The notes beneath the pieces are model-generated. The model did not search any database, was not told the DNA's origin, and saw only the letters and a list, made by a program, of their open reading frames with translations. Both the position numbers and the translations under genes were made by a program. Shown piece after piece: positions 10,801 through 24,800 of a DNA stretch of 64,000 bases. The DNA comes from Apoderus coryli. Its lineage: Eukaryota > Arthropoda > Insecta > Coleoptera > Attelabidae. The stretch covers positions 1,674,001 to 1,738,000 of the forward strand of contig OU452208.1 of assembly GCA_911728435.2 (NCBI GenBank), written 5' to 3'. Each line of letters opens with the position of its first letter. Position 1 is the first letter of the stretch.

Positions 10801-12826
10801 TGTTAGTTTTAATAGGATGTCTCCGCATGGACTTGCTTGGGCTGGTTACTATTGCTCCCTGGACGAGGATGATATTCTCTTCAGTTCGGACAGACCTCTT
10901 TCTACCGCTGTTCCCATTGCAATCGTCTCGTACAGACCCCGTCCCGTCCGGACAAACTTGTCATAAATCCTACCAATTGTCAGGCGCAATGGTGCATCCC
11001 GTCCGGTCCAAGCCGTGAATTTTTCTTGTACAATACTTGGAGATTGAAAGACTTCCATCCAGGTAACTATCTTCCTTCGTTCTTCAATGGAATCTCGAGA
11101 CGCCATGTTTTAATCTGCAACAAAATATACATATATAATAAATATATACAATATTTGGTCTCACATACAGTGTTAACATCTTTTTGAATAGACATCCGTT
11201 CATATACCTGCCCTTGTTTTAATGCAAAAAAATATGATAATTGGGGCTTGTCATTTAAAATTTTTTAATTTTGACACATTTTTCAATTTGATTTTATACC
11301 CTTTTTTCAAATACCCTGTATTATTATTTATTAAAAAAATATACATAGGCGCGTAAAGTAAGTCTATAACTACTAGGATATCCCAACAAATTCAATTATT
11401 AAAGCTTTCATATAATAAAAATTTTTAATTATTCTTTAATCTGCAAACCTCTTTTTTGACATAAAATTTCAAATATTTCGAAAACGGCTGGACATAGGTA
11501 TAGGTAGGTATAGTATAAGAACACAGATTAAACAAAGGATTTCCCAAGCCTATAGAAGTTATGTCAACCGGATTCAGGACTCAATCAAAGACGATCCAAA
11601 ACAGCTTTGGAAGTACATAAGAAATAAGAAACAGAGGTCGCGTATCCCGGGTGTGATGTTCGATGATGGCGGGGTTGCATTGTCCGATCCATTGGGTATT
11701 GTCTCCGCGTTTGCGAGTTTTTTCCGCGGAGTTTACGTTGACTCCGTAGAGGATGCCGTTGTTGACGTGTTTAATGATAATAATGATATGATCGCGGTGG
11801 GCTTGTTGGATTTTGATGATGTTTTGGTTGCTTTGAGCTGGCTGAGACCGAAGATGACCGCTGGTGTTGACAACATACCTGCGTTTATCATTAGGGATTG
11901 TGCCACCGTCTTTGCCAAGCCTTTACAATATATATTTAACCTTTCTTTGCAATCTAACACATTTCCTGACCCTTGGCAGATGGGTCGTGTATGCCCTGTA
12001 CATAAGTCTGGCGAACTTGATAGAATTGTAAATTATCGGCCTATTTCTATCCAATCTAATTTCTCTAAAGTGTTTGAGATTGCACTACATAATAAGCTGT
12101 TCAACCAGGTGAAGGCTAAGTTGGTCTGGCAACAACATGGATTTTTTCAGAAGCGCTCCACTGTAAGCAATTTAGTGACTTTCTTACAGGATGTATATCC
12201 CGCTGTTGGTCGGGGTTTTCAGGTCGACGCAATCTACACAGATTTTTCTAAAGCCTTCGACAAGATCGATCATTCTTTGATGCAGCAACGCATGAATGAC
12301 ATTGGCTTCAGCAGGAAATTAATTGCATTTTTTGGGTCATATTTAACGACTCGTCAGCAGTTCGTTGAATATAATGGCTATCGGTCTGATTGCTTCTTTG
12401 TGCCGAGTGGAGTCCCACAGGGTAGTACCTTGGCTCCTTTACTGTTTGCTATCTTTGTGAACAGTATTGGTGATAATTTCTCAAGTCAACACTTGCTTTT
12501 TGCGGATGATTTGAAGTTGTACAGTGTTGTACGGTGTGCCGATGATTGTGATCGTTTGCAAAGAGACCTACATATGCTGTCTGTATGGTGTGACCTAAGC
12601 AAGCTTCCCCTAAATGCTAATAAATGTAAATCCATAACGTTTACAAAACGCCTTACACCTGTGATGCACAACTACATACTTAATGGAATCGCGTTGGAGA
12701 GATGTAATGTCATTAAGGACCTCGGGATTTATGTTGACAGTGAATTGACTTTTAATGACCATGTCTCACATGTTTCGGCGGCTGCACTCAGGATGCTGGG
12801 ATTCATTTTCCGACAAACAAAGAATT

Positions 12827-12859
<33 letters not shown>

Positions 12860-15800
12860 GCTTTATTACTCAACAGAACAAGTTCCATTTACAGAGCAAT
12901 GCACACAAAAATCAACTATAACTAAAGCTTAACTATATTAAATAACAGTAGGTACATCAATAAACAACGAAAATCAACCAAAGTACACAAGTATTAATGA
13001 ACATCAAGTTCCCTTAGTATTGATTCCGCAGAAGACAATATTTCATTCAGAGAATCAAAAAATATATCACACTGATCATTAACCAAATTAAATTGCTGGC
13101 ACATAGTATAAATGGGAGATTTTAATATAACATTTGTTCTGGCTCGCTCATTATAAAATGCAATAGAACTTCTAGCATTGATACGCGGAACCAACACCTT
13201 TCCAGTAGCTCAGGGCACACTACATCACCACTGAATATCCTATATAGGAAGCTTATACTAAACAAATTTCTCCTTAAACTTAAACTTTGAAATTGAAATC
13301 GGTCAATAAGATATTTGTAAGGTATTCCGCGATCCGGGTAAGTTCCATCAATCTTAAAGCACAAACATTTTAAAAATTTACGCTGAACTTTCTCAATCAT
13401 TTGAATATCACAGTCATAGCAGGGGTAGCAGACCAAAGAGCAATACTCAAGCTTGGATCTTACATATGCAAAATATAGAGAATTCAGAGTAACGACACTC
13501 TCGAAATATTTGCTGTTTCTAACAATAAAGCCATAAGCCTTGGTCGCACCAGCCACCATATCTGTAATATGTTCCTTGAAAGTGAAATGCATGTCAAAAG
13601 TAACTCCAAGATCTTTAATAGACTCCTTTCGATTAAGAATTACTCCATTTACATTATAATAAAAGATGGTCGGGGACGTTTTGCGGGTATAAGAAACAAC
13701 ATTACATTTCTTAGGATTGAGGGAAAGTCTGTTTTGTTCACACCAAGCATTGACCAATTGAAGACTGTCCTGTAGCGAAACACAATCCTGCGGCGTACTT
13801 ATCCTTGTAAAAATCTTTAAGTCATCTGCATAAATCAGTTTACTACAATTCAATAATTCTCCCAAATCATTAATAAACAATAAAAATAATAGAGGTCCCA
13901 GATTTGAACCCTGAGGTACTCCAGATAGAGCTGTATAATATGTCGATGTATATCCATTGTATGACACAAACTGAACTCTATCAGTAATATAAGATTGCAG
14001 AAGACAGACGGCATCAGCGCTAAAGCCAAAATGCGGAAGCTTTTGTATAAGGATTGTATGATCAATTCTATCAAACGCCTTGCAAAAATCGGTGTATACA
14101 ACGTCAACCTGACCGCGGTTATCCAACGTCCCAGACACGTATTGTGAAAAAATTGACAAATTTGTAAGTGTGGACTTGTGTGCAATGAAACCATGCTGAT
14201 ACTGGACCAGCCCATGTTGAACAATTGGATAAATACGATTGTAAAGAACTATTTCAAGTAATTTAGAAAAATTAGACAGAATTGATATAGGCCTATAATT
14301 GGTTATATCCGCACGATCTCCGCTCTTGAAAACAGGACACACCTTAGCATTCTTCCAGACCATAGGAAAAGTATTACGTCTTGATATCAAGTTATAAATT
14401 ATACACAGAGGAACGCACATTACTGAAATTGTATCTTTGACCAAGAATGAGGGAATCCCGTCAGGTCCGGAAGTAAACCTGTTCTTTAATTTGCGAGCAG
14501 CCACAACGATCTCCCCCTCAGTTATATTTCCAAATGTGATATCATTTCCACACAGTAGCGATAATGCATCAACATTACCACAACCCACAGGTCCCACAAA
14601 GACACTTTCAAAGTATTTAGCAAACGTTTCAATAATACTTTGTGGATCCTCAATAACATTGTTGTTGTATTGCATAGAACCGGGAATGCGTGACTGCTGG
14701 CGCGACCTGTTAACAAATGACCAGAAATATCTGGGATCAGTGACAATATGATCCTCAGCAAAACGCGCGTAATTTTTATACGAGGTAGTTATTTGTTGCT
14801 TCAACAGCCTTCTAATCTCACTGAATTTGTCATAGTAATAGCGAGATTTTGTATTCTTATATTTCTTATGCAAAACGGCTTTACACTTAATATTTCTGAT
14901 AATCTCAGAGTTAAACCAGGGAGGATATTGATGGCTGAAAGTCCTGTAAAGGGGAACACAGGAATAATATAGACTGCCTTAAAACGCTATATTTTGTTTA
15001 TGTACGGTCCAAATTGGAATATGCCTCACCTATGTATCATGTCCATATACAGAGGCTTGAGAACATCCAACGCAAATTCTTAAAATATCTGTCATTTAAG
15101 CTTGATGGATGTTTTCCATCTCGCGGCTGTAGTCACGGTTTGTTACTGAACAGGTTTCAGTTTCAACTATTGTCCGAGCGGCGCATTTATGTTTCTCAAA
15201 TATTTATCTTCAAATTAATAAACGGTTTGCTGGACTGTCCTCGGCTGCTTCATCAGATTGGGTTTCGTGTTCCCCGTTTACACGCAAGAGCTTCTGATAT
15301 ATTTTGGGTGCCCCAGGTTCACGCAAACTATGAAACTAGGGCGCCCCTTTTTCGGGCTTGCAACTACTGCAATCGTCTGACTATCCATGAGAATATTAAT
15401 TACTTTAATGCATCACTCAATTCATTTAAGCGTGACCTGCGCGGGTACTTACAGGCTAATGAAATTGATATTATTTAGGTGGTTATTTGAGTGGCCATTT
15501 TATTTTATTTTATACCTTTGTTACTTTTATTAGTTTTTATTTTCAATCACCTATGTCATTGTATCATAATAGATTTTTTGTTTTGTCTTGTAATTGGGTA
15601 GTTATACCTGTTAGACAATAAAGAGATTATTATTATTATTATAGCATATTATACATGAACTATCTTTAGAATTACAAGTAGAACCCAAAAAACATATAAT
15701 TTATGTAGGGTCGTATTTAAAATAAGAAAGTTGACACCCGCATAACCGGAAGTACTAGATTTCTAAAAACATTTTAGTCGAATTGGCCCCGTCGACCTAA

Positions 15801-18800
15801 GTACGAGTACTTCACCAGATTTGCAGATTGTTCCTCAGTAGTTTCTCCATAATCGATCGAAACCCTTCCCGGTGGGACACTCGGTTTAACAATATCCATC
15901 GTGTATACATTCCGGTCTTCGCTGTAGCTTTATGGTTAAGTCAATCACAATTTTGCCTAACGTTATGTTAATAAGTATATAGGGTATACAGTCGAAAAAG
16001 CACTTGGCTTATACAAGGTATTCCAAACAAGCTGGAATGGAACTACCTATTTATTTTTATTGAAATTAGTATCCTTTGTTCAACTTTAAAATATTTTTGT
16101 TTTAAAATGCGTCGTAGCCGAGATATTGAATTTTTAACTACTTAAATCTCAATTCCGCCGTCATTTTTCATTTAATTTAACTGAAATTTTGTAAAAAAAA
16201 AATGAAATGTTGTTGGTTCCTTATACAAGGTGTCTAAAATTTTAATATTAATATTTTCAATTGTATTTTACGCCTTGTAACTAGTAGGGTGAATCGATAG
16301 AGTATTGTGCCGAATATAAAATGTCACGATATGTAGAGAAATATAAATACATCTGGCAACAACACAATTGGTTATAAATAACAGAATCCACTTGGAGACT
16401 TGAGGAAATTCCAAAGGCGTGGAGAAGTTTCTAGAGACAGAGACGCACAATGGATATATAGACAACGCGACAGATACAGATGTATCGACATTGTAAATAA
16501 ATAAGCGTGAAATATAAATTGTAAATATTTGTTAGTGCGAAATATAAATTGTATATATGATAATAGTTTAAGTGTATTTTATAAGCTTAGTTTGCACCGT
16601 TTCTTTTGTTAAATAAATTGTTTTGTTCATAAATTCCGCAGTTTAAATAACACCTTTTCGAACTCACAAAATATCAATAAAACGTCACAATATTCATTTG
16701 CTTTTAAAATCATACCAATTTTTCTGCGTTTGTTTTTGAAAGTTTTCTTCTAAATTGCAATTGAACAAACAATTATCCATTTGTCCTTGCGTTTTAACTT
16801 CAAACAGGCGTGCCACATAATTATTAAATTTTATTAAATGGAATGAATGAACCTTTATTGAAATTAGTGTTCTATCGGATCGTTCGTTCAACTCTCAAAT
16901 ATTTTTGTTGCCAAATTTGTTTAGATATTTTTTTAACGAAAAGATTGCATTTTCTTAATTGGAACGCCCTTTATGTACTAGACTGTATCGATATATTATA
17001 TGAATTACTTACATATGAAGTATAGAGGCGCTTTGGCTCTTTGAACAATTTGCTTTGGAATAAATTACTGTATATTTAACAGAACTTTTAAAAACAAATT
17101 TTTTATTACAGAATGTCTGGAATTAAAATACTTATACTCAAGTTAAATAATAACGTTATTGATGAATGTTTTTGCGAACTATTTTTTCTGTTTATGAGCC
17201 GCATACACTAAATAACAAAATCGATCCTGCTAGAAACGCAGCTTTAGTATCAAGTATCACAGTGAAATATGTTAATTTGCAATGAATTATTTATTAATAA
17301 CGAATCATATATTTTTATTCAATATTTAGATTTGAGACTTCTTGGGATGAGGCTCACAAATTACACAACAGGTTAAATAACGCCTTATTAATTATTGTCC
17401 AAACATTTTTTAAGAAAACAACGTTTCGGCAAGGCACATCTGTTGCCTTCTTCAGGTAATATAATACAAAAATCGTCTAGTGGACAAGTAGGGTTTGTGT
17501 ATTATATTGTTTGAGAGCACTCACACTCACACTTTGGACAATAAATAACAAGGCGTTATTTAACATGTTGTGTAATTTGTGAGCCTCATCCCAAGAAGTC
17601 TCAAATCTAAATATTGAAGAAATAAGGCTCAAGAAAAGAAAACTAGATATATTTTTATTGACAACTTCAACTTAACAATTATATATGTTACCGTGAAAGT
17701 CCGAAATCTAGTGAATGTCGAAATACGCCGGTGAATGTCAACATTCACCGAGTTACTTGGCGTTTGTCCGAAATATTGATCAAATATCGTTATTCCTCAC
17801 TTACACCGGCGGATGTCAACATTCACCATGCACTCATGGTGGATGTTGAAAAGAAACATTATTTTATTTAATGAGAACAAGAATAAAGCTCTTTTTATTA
17901 TTTATTTCATGTTAAAACATGTGAAAACTTTTCCAGTAAACATAAAGACATTGTTGAATTTAATACAAACTAACAAATTGAAATGAGAAATAAAATACAT
18001 ATTTTTACTGAAATGTAAAAAACTAAGAAAATGTATGACGAACTTATTATTCATTGCAACAACTCAAACTACCGTGACACTTGGAATTGCACAAAAACCT
18101 CTTGCTCTTACAGCTACATTTAGCCGTGGAACAATTCTTTTTGCAGTTACAACGTGTATACCCTTGCGCTCCGCTTTTTGAATTAGCAGAAGCTGCTTCT
18201 CTTAGTGACATTTCTGTGGTTGAGACTTCATCCATGGAAATTAAATTTTCCTTACAAATTGTGAATTGATTACGGGTGAAAAGCTGCCTCAACGTACCAC
18301 TTTTGTTTGCTAATCTATAAAAGTCTGAGTCCTCTATTCCAACAACAGTCGCTAGTACATTCCGGGGGTCTGTACGGCCACGGTCGACGTCAGGATCTTT
18401 AATTGTTACGGTATCACCAATTTGGACCGGAGGAAACTTAGTTTTTGAGGTTCGCAGCATTTTTGTTGCTTAAAGTTGGAGATAGATTTAACATCTTTCC
18501 ACATAGCGCACAATTCAGATATAACTCGGTTACTGAACTCTCTTCCATTTACCGAATGCAATAGGGCCGGAGCACCAAATATTGAGAAAATTTCAAGAAG
18601 GTGATCTTCCGCTCTCTTGGTCTTTAATGGTCGTAACTGGAGAAACTTTGTTAAATGATCGTTGTATACCATTATAAATTTATAATCGCCATCGCTGTGT
18701 GACTGCAAGTCTATCAAATCGACATTTTGAGTTTAATCCGGAGCTCGTTGGTGTTTGTCGACATACACCGGTGAAGGACCGAAACGATACTGAAATTAAT

Positions 18801-21800
18801 AAATATTCGGTCTTTCACCATCTCATTTGGTGTTTGTCGACATTAACCGGTGAATGTCGACATTCACTAATTTCGGACTTTTACAGTAACATATACATCA
18901 GGTAACTTTATTAGATAATAATAACAATTCAAATTATACAGGGATGAACAGGAGTGCAACACTTCTTCAATTCTAACACTCCCCCTCACGAACTGTTCAA
19001 TAATTGAACGGAGAAAATGATGACGATTTCCATTCAATCCTTTCGTCAAAATATCGGCATACATATCACTTGTCTTTTTATAGCTAATTTTTATTTCGTT
19101 CTTTTCAACGAGGTCTCGTATAATTTTATGGATATGTGTTTCGATTTTGAAATTACGACAGAATTAGAAACTAAATGCTGTGCTGCCTGATTATCATTGA
19201 AAATTAAAATATGATCGTGATGATCTCCCATGTCATTGATCAATTGTTTTAAATGTATACCTTCTTTTCCTGCTTCGGTGAAGGACATATATTCAGCCTC
19301 AGCCTTAGGTCAGGCAACGGTTCTCTGTTTACTCGATTCCAAAAATAAAATAAGAACCAGTGTACGATCTTCTATCAATTGTACACGATCCCCAATCTGC
19401 ATCACAAAAACCAATGATTTTTGAGTCTTTCCTTTCATTATCTCTCATTTCATTATTCCTTTCATTCATCAAGTTAGTTGCAGGTTTTTTGTTCCTTGTA
19501 AATAATGGAGTATGCGTTTGGCAGCCATCGAATGCGTGGTACTCTAATAACAATATTGCAATGGTATAATAAAAAAATATTGAATAGCTTTTGCATTTAT
19601 CAAAATCTCCCCACCAACCTAATCCAAAATTTTCATTTAAAATTTTACGATATAAAAAGTAATAAACTAATACTAATATCTTGAGAAAAACGGATCTTAA
19701 CAGACCTGCTCAAAATGTCTACCATTTTACTGCAAACAAATTGGATCTACGTAAAAGAGATGTTCTGATGTCTCGAAGCATATCAGGGGTAAATACGCCT
19801 GATACGTATCTCAGATTTTCTCTGGTTGTGGCTTCAAAACGACCTACGTCAGATTTAACCAACACACAAAAAAATCCATTATGGTTAAGACCGGTGTTCT
19901 GGGTGGCCATGCAACAAACACAGACCAGTTTTTATTAACTATTACAAACCTCGCCTTCCAATCAGCCTCTTTGGAATTTGTTCAGAGAATCCCAGCCTTG
20001 CTTCTCAGGAATTGTAGCTTTTCGCTTGCTAGACCGCTTCAAATTATTTTCAATCATTCGGTCTCCACTGGCACTTTCCCTGTATTATGGAAAACTAGTT
20101 TCATTACCCCTATTTTTAAATCCGGCAACAGAAATGAAGTAACAAATTACCGACCGGTCTGTATATTGAATTCAATTCCGAAACTATTCGAAAACCTGAT
20201 CACTCGTTATCTGACGGCCACTCTAGGGCCATTAGTGATCTCCGATCAATTTGGATTTCAGGCAGGTAAATCTACCGAGCTCAATCTCCTCCAATTCACA
20301 AACTACTTGTCCCGGGCTTTGGAGCACGGATATCAAGTTCATGCCATTTACACCGACTTCTCTAAGGCTTTCGACAGTGTCAACCATCGGCTTCTCATTG
20401 AGAAACTTGGGATTGTTGGAGTCTCTGCGCCTATGTTGGACTGGTTGGGGAGCTACTTATGTGGTAGAACTCAGGTTGTCCGGATCAATGAGTTTCATTC
20501 CAGGCCCATATTAGTTTCATCTGGTGTTCCTCAGGGGTCTCATTTGGGCCCCTTATTATTTAACTTATTTGTCAATGACATAGAGCAATGTTTCGTTCAT
20601 AGTGAGATCAAGTTATTTGCTGATGATCTAAAGTGTTATAGGCGTATTGCAGGCCCATCCGATTGCTACCTTTTGCAGGAGGATGTTATTCGGCTTGTGC
20701 ATTGGTGCGAGGCGAATGGGTTGGATTTGAATATATCGAAGTGCTTTTGCGTTAATTTTAACCGTACTAGGGATCCACTTTTTCACGAATACTTTATTGA
20801 CCGGGACGCTTTGGATTATAAGGCTTTGGTCAAGGATCTGGGTGTCTACTTGGATTCTTCACTGAGCTACACCGACCACATCAGGCGCGCGACATCGCGG
20901 TCCATTAAGATGTTGGGCTTCATCAGACGTTGTTCGGGGGATTTCAGTCAGATTGGTACATTCAGAGCCCTGTACACATCCCTTGTGAGGCCGCATTTGG
21001 AGTACGCCTCTGCGGTGTGGTCTCCATCTTATGTTTGTTGTCACACTGTCTGTATCGAGAGGGTTCAGCACCGTTTTCTGAGGTATGTTCATTTTAGACT
21101 CGGCCGTGAACGACCCGTTAATTTTAACTTAAACTACGGCGTATTGCTGAGTGAGCTGGAGTTGGCTACATTGGGCGCCCGCAGGGTTGTCAGGGATCTG
21201 ACTATACTATATAAAATTTTAAACAATACTCTTTTATCTTCTAGTCTTTTATCCCAGATTGGTTTTCATGTTCCCCCTAGACAAAGCAGAAGTTCTGATC
21301 TCTTTCACGTCTCGTTCCACCGCGCGAACTACGCTATGAATACCTTTGTCACCAGAGTGGCGCGACTGGCGAATCGTTGTTCTAATCATAACATCGATTT
21401 CTTTGCACCATTTGGTGAGTTCGCCGGTCGCTTGAGGAGGGGGTCTAGAGATGAATTGTTTCCCTAATTCCTTGTTTTTAAAATTTAAAATAAATTATCA
21501 TTCATTAATTCCTTAACATCAGCGAGCGTTGGAGTCCGGCGAGCTGTTGCATGTCGCGCAATTGCTGGTTTTTTGTTTTTTTTTTATTAAGTTCAATTGT
21601 AATGGATAGTCTAGAGTTATGTAAGTTTTATAATTATGTTGTATGCTATTGTTTTGTACATGTTGTAATAATGGACTTTGTCCGTAGATTAATAAATAAA
21701 TATATACGCTGACATTTGTGCTGAATCGAGCTGGTGCACCATCGTCTCCTAAGAAATCGTCTCGTAAGAAACAGCTTACACAACTTTAAAAAAAATGAGG

Positions 21801-24800
21801 ACCAACCTTAATTGATACTCCATGTGTGTTGATAACTATTAATATGCACTTTATTGCGAATTTAATTCGATTTTGAAAATCGTTTTTGGTTTGTTCTTGA
21901 TGCGGTTGACCATAGTTATTTTGCCGAGGACACTTTCACATGGACAATTTCTGTAATTCTCAAACCTTACCTAACAGTCTCTAGTCTAATTTCAGGACCT
22001 AATTTCTACAACTGAGAAGCAGATTGCCAATTGCAATTGCTTTTTTTTTCATGCATACCCATTTCGATTCTGGTTTTATTTTCGTAAGCTACGCTTCCAG
22101 TACGATCGTCTTTCTTTCAGTGTCTGCAGTATTCCTTTATCAGGATGTCTATTGTTTGATTTTTCTGTATACACTAACCATCACCAGACAGCAAAAAACA
22201 GTTCCCAAAACATGCGGAAATAAGGTAAATCAAGTTTACTAATTCGTGCCAGGGCTAATTCATTTTAACTACTGTGTTAGTGACCTCTATTTTATTATCA
22301 ATTTGAAGTTTTAGTCAATTAAAGAAACAAAGTAAATCAACCAAACACTTTCACAAAAGAAACAGATTGTTCACGTGAGTATGGAAACCGTTGAAATATA
22401 TATAAATTGTATGTAACTCTATCGTTGTTTCCCGTTTTTATATTGTTGATTCTTATACAATCATGAAACGTTAGTCTCCTTAAGCTTTAACTCTGAATTG
22501 TTTTTTTTTGTTTTACTTTACCTACTTTGATTGTTTTGTTTATATTTCTATCAATTAATTTGAGATTTTTAGTCACCCTTTATGTTTTCCCGTTCTTTGT
22601 ATTGTACTGTTCTGAGGATGACTTAATATAAGTTGAAACGTCGGCAGAAGAATTACATTGTTTCTTTAATTGACCTAAAACCAACCAACTTCAACCTGGT
22701 AATATATTTTGTTCCACAAATTCCAATATTACACGTTTTATCAGTATGCAGCAACTTAATGATTACTTAGTTAACGTCAAAATTGACACCTATTTCCCTA
22801 ATTAAAGCCATAAAAACAAACGACCATAAAAAGATAATTGTTTGTTCAGTTGCAATTTAAAAGAAAACTTGCAAGGATCAAGGTAAACATATTGGTATCA
22901 TTTAAAGGTAAATGAACGCTCTATCGATACAAGCAGATAGCGGTCGTTTCATTTAAGAAAATGCTGGGATTTCGTCAAAAAATCCAGACAAATTCATTAA
23001 CTTGGCAAAGTCGCTTTTCAATATTTTAGAGTTGAACAAGCGATCCGATAGGACACTAATTTTTATAGATACATATTAATTAAATTAAAAAAAAACACTG
23101 TATATACAGGGGGTAAAGTTACGGAACGGGGAATTAATTTCAAAATATTACACTTTAAAACAACAAGCCGATGCACCTACCTCAAACAAGGGAGATTCAG
23201 CAGCAAAATTTGGTTTTGATGCCATATCGGACGCCATCTTGAATATATGATTCCGGTTACGATTTCGCTTTGGCAACCGACATTTTCGCCGTGTCGAAAT
23301 AGTAGAAAAACACCCTTGGTCAAAAAGTAATATGAAATGATTCTAAAATTTTAATGGAGGCCTTTTTTGGATTTTTTGACTAGAGTATTTTAAAAGAAAA
23401 GCCGAGAAACCTCAGTTTTGATTTATGTTCAGCTATTTTAGAGCCTATGTATTTGATCCGAAATCTGACGCTTGGCGGCGCCCTAAGTCATGTTTGTTTC
23501 AAATTGCAACCCCTATTTTTAAGGCACTTTTCAGTTGCTGCTGTCGTCCTGAGTACAATGATGGGGGGTAAGATAAGATTTGAGATATGGCAGGTTTTCC
23601 TAACGCAGTTAATTTTAGTATTTTGACCTACGTTACTCGCCATAACTGCTGTTATTGTACTGAACAAATGCGCGTCTGAGTCATTCGACCTTAAATCGGA
23701 CTATACGTTATTATGATTCAGCCACATATAGAGATCGCCCGATTTGAACCCTTTAGACTTTTTTCTATGGAGACATCTCAAAAACCTTGTTTCACAAAGC
23801 GACACTTCCAAAAGTGGATAAGGAGGCAAAAACCTGCATTTTCTCAAACATTTTCTAATGTTACCCCCACATGTGGCACACCATTGTACTCAGGACGACA
23901 GCAACTCAAAAGTGCCCTAAAAAAATAGGGGTTGCAATTTGAAACAAACATGACCTAGATGGTGACGCCGCCATGCGGCAGATTTCGGATCAAATAAATA
24001 CGAAATAAAGCCCTCACTCGATATAAGAAACATAAAATTCCAGAAAACTGGGAAGCATACAGGGTGCTGCGGAATTGCGTGTCAATGGAGACTGTTCGAT
24101 TAAAAAGATCTTTCTTACAGGGCCGTATTCAACAAAACAATTCTAAGAATAATTGGAAGCTATTAAGAGATATGAATGTTTATGGCAAAGAGAGAACAAG
24201 TATACCTCAACATTTGGAGGATCTTGACAAAATAAATGAATATTTTGTGAACATTCCTATCGGGAAGCCTGCTGTTGAGACCTTCAATTTTTACTCGTCT
24301 AACCATAATCCAAAAGCCAATAGTTTCGACTTTAAAATGGTAGAGATAGAAGATATCGCCAAAGCCTTAGACTCAATTAAAAGTGGAGCAGTGGGACATG
24401 ATGGTATAAGTTTGGATATGCTACGTCGTAGTTGCCCCTGTGTTTTGCCCGTGATTCTTCATATCGTCAATTATTGTATTGAAAAAAGCATGTACCCTAA
24501 AATCTGGAAAATTAGTCAAGTTGTTCCTCTGCCTAAAGTGTCAAATCCGTCAGATTTCAAGGATTTGCGACCTGTGAGTATTTTGCCTACAATGAGCAAG
24601 ATTCTTGAAAGAATTCTCGATGAGCAGGTGAAGGGATACGTGGAGAAACAAAGCTTATTACCCAAAATTCAAACCGGTTTCAGATCCGATTATAGTTGTT
24701 GCACTGCCTTGCTTAATGTCACGGACGATGTATTTACGGCTACTGATCAAGTTAAATGACGGGTTTAGTACTGTTGGATTACAGTAAAGCATTTGATAGG

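Larger units (their letters stand above)
11510..15640 (+). mobile_element. 5'-truncated non-LTR retrotransposon split by a nested one
   Basis: A reverse-transcriptase element on the plus strand begins within the linker before the RT domain, is interrupted at about 12829, and resumes at about 14958. The two halves join in sense: RT thumb ending LGFIFRQTKNF, then ...YVRSKLEYASPMYHVH. The 3' end shows AATAAAGAG followed by an (ATT)n tail near 15620-15645. The 5' half is about 1.3 kb; no endonuclease domain is present. Confidence 0.9.
17686..18891 (-). mobile_element. Ginger-like integrase-type DNA transposon
   Basis: Ends match as inverted repeats: TGTTACCGTGAAAGTCCGAA on the left and the complement of TGTTACTGTAAAAGTCCGAA on the right, with TATA flanking both ends. 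Palindromic GGTGAATGTC-rACATTCACC blocks repeat in both subterminal regions. Inside are two minus-strand pieces of a retroviral-type integrase. It is inserted into a Copia-like LTR: that LTR sequence is split by the element. The total, 1.2 kb, is short, so it is an internally deleted copy. Confidence 0.7.
21716..23106. other. Intron sequence with one hairpin-type element
   Basis: No gene. The stretch 22311-22680 is listed separately. AT-rich and otherwise featureless. Confidence 0.4.

Noticed and set aside
10255..11018. Long plus-strand ORFs across 10.2-11.0 kb
   Set aside because: They are antisense shadows of the mariner transposase, whose motifs read on the minus strand.
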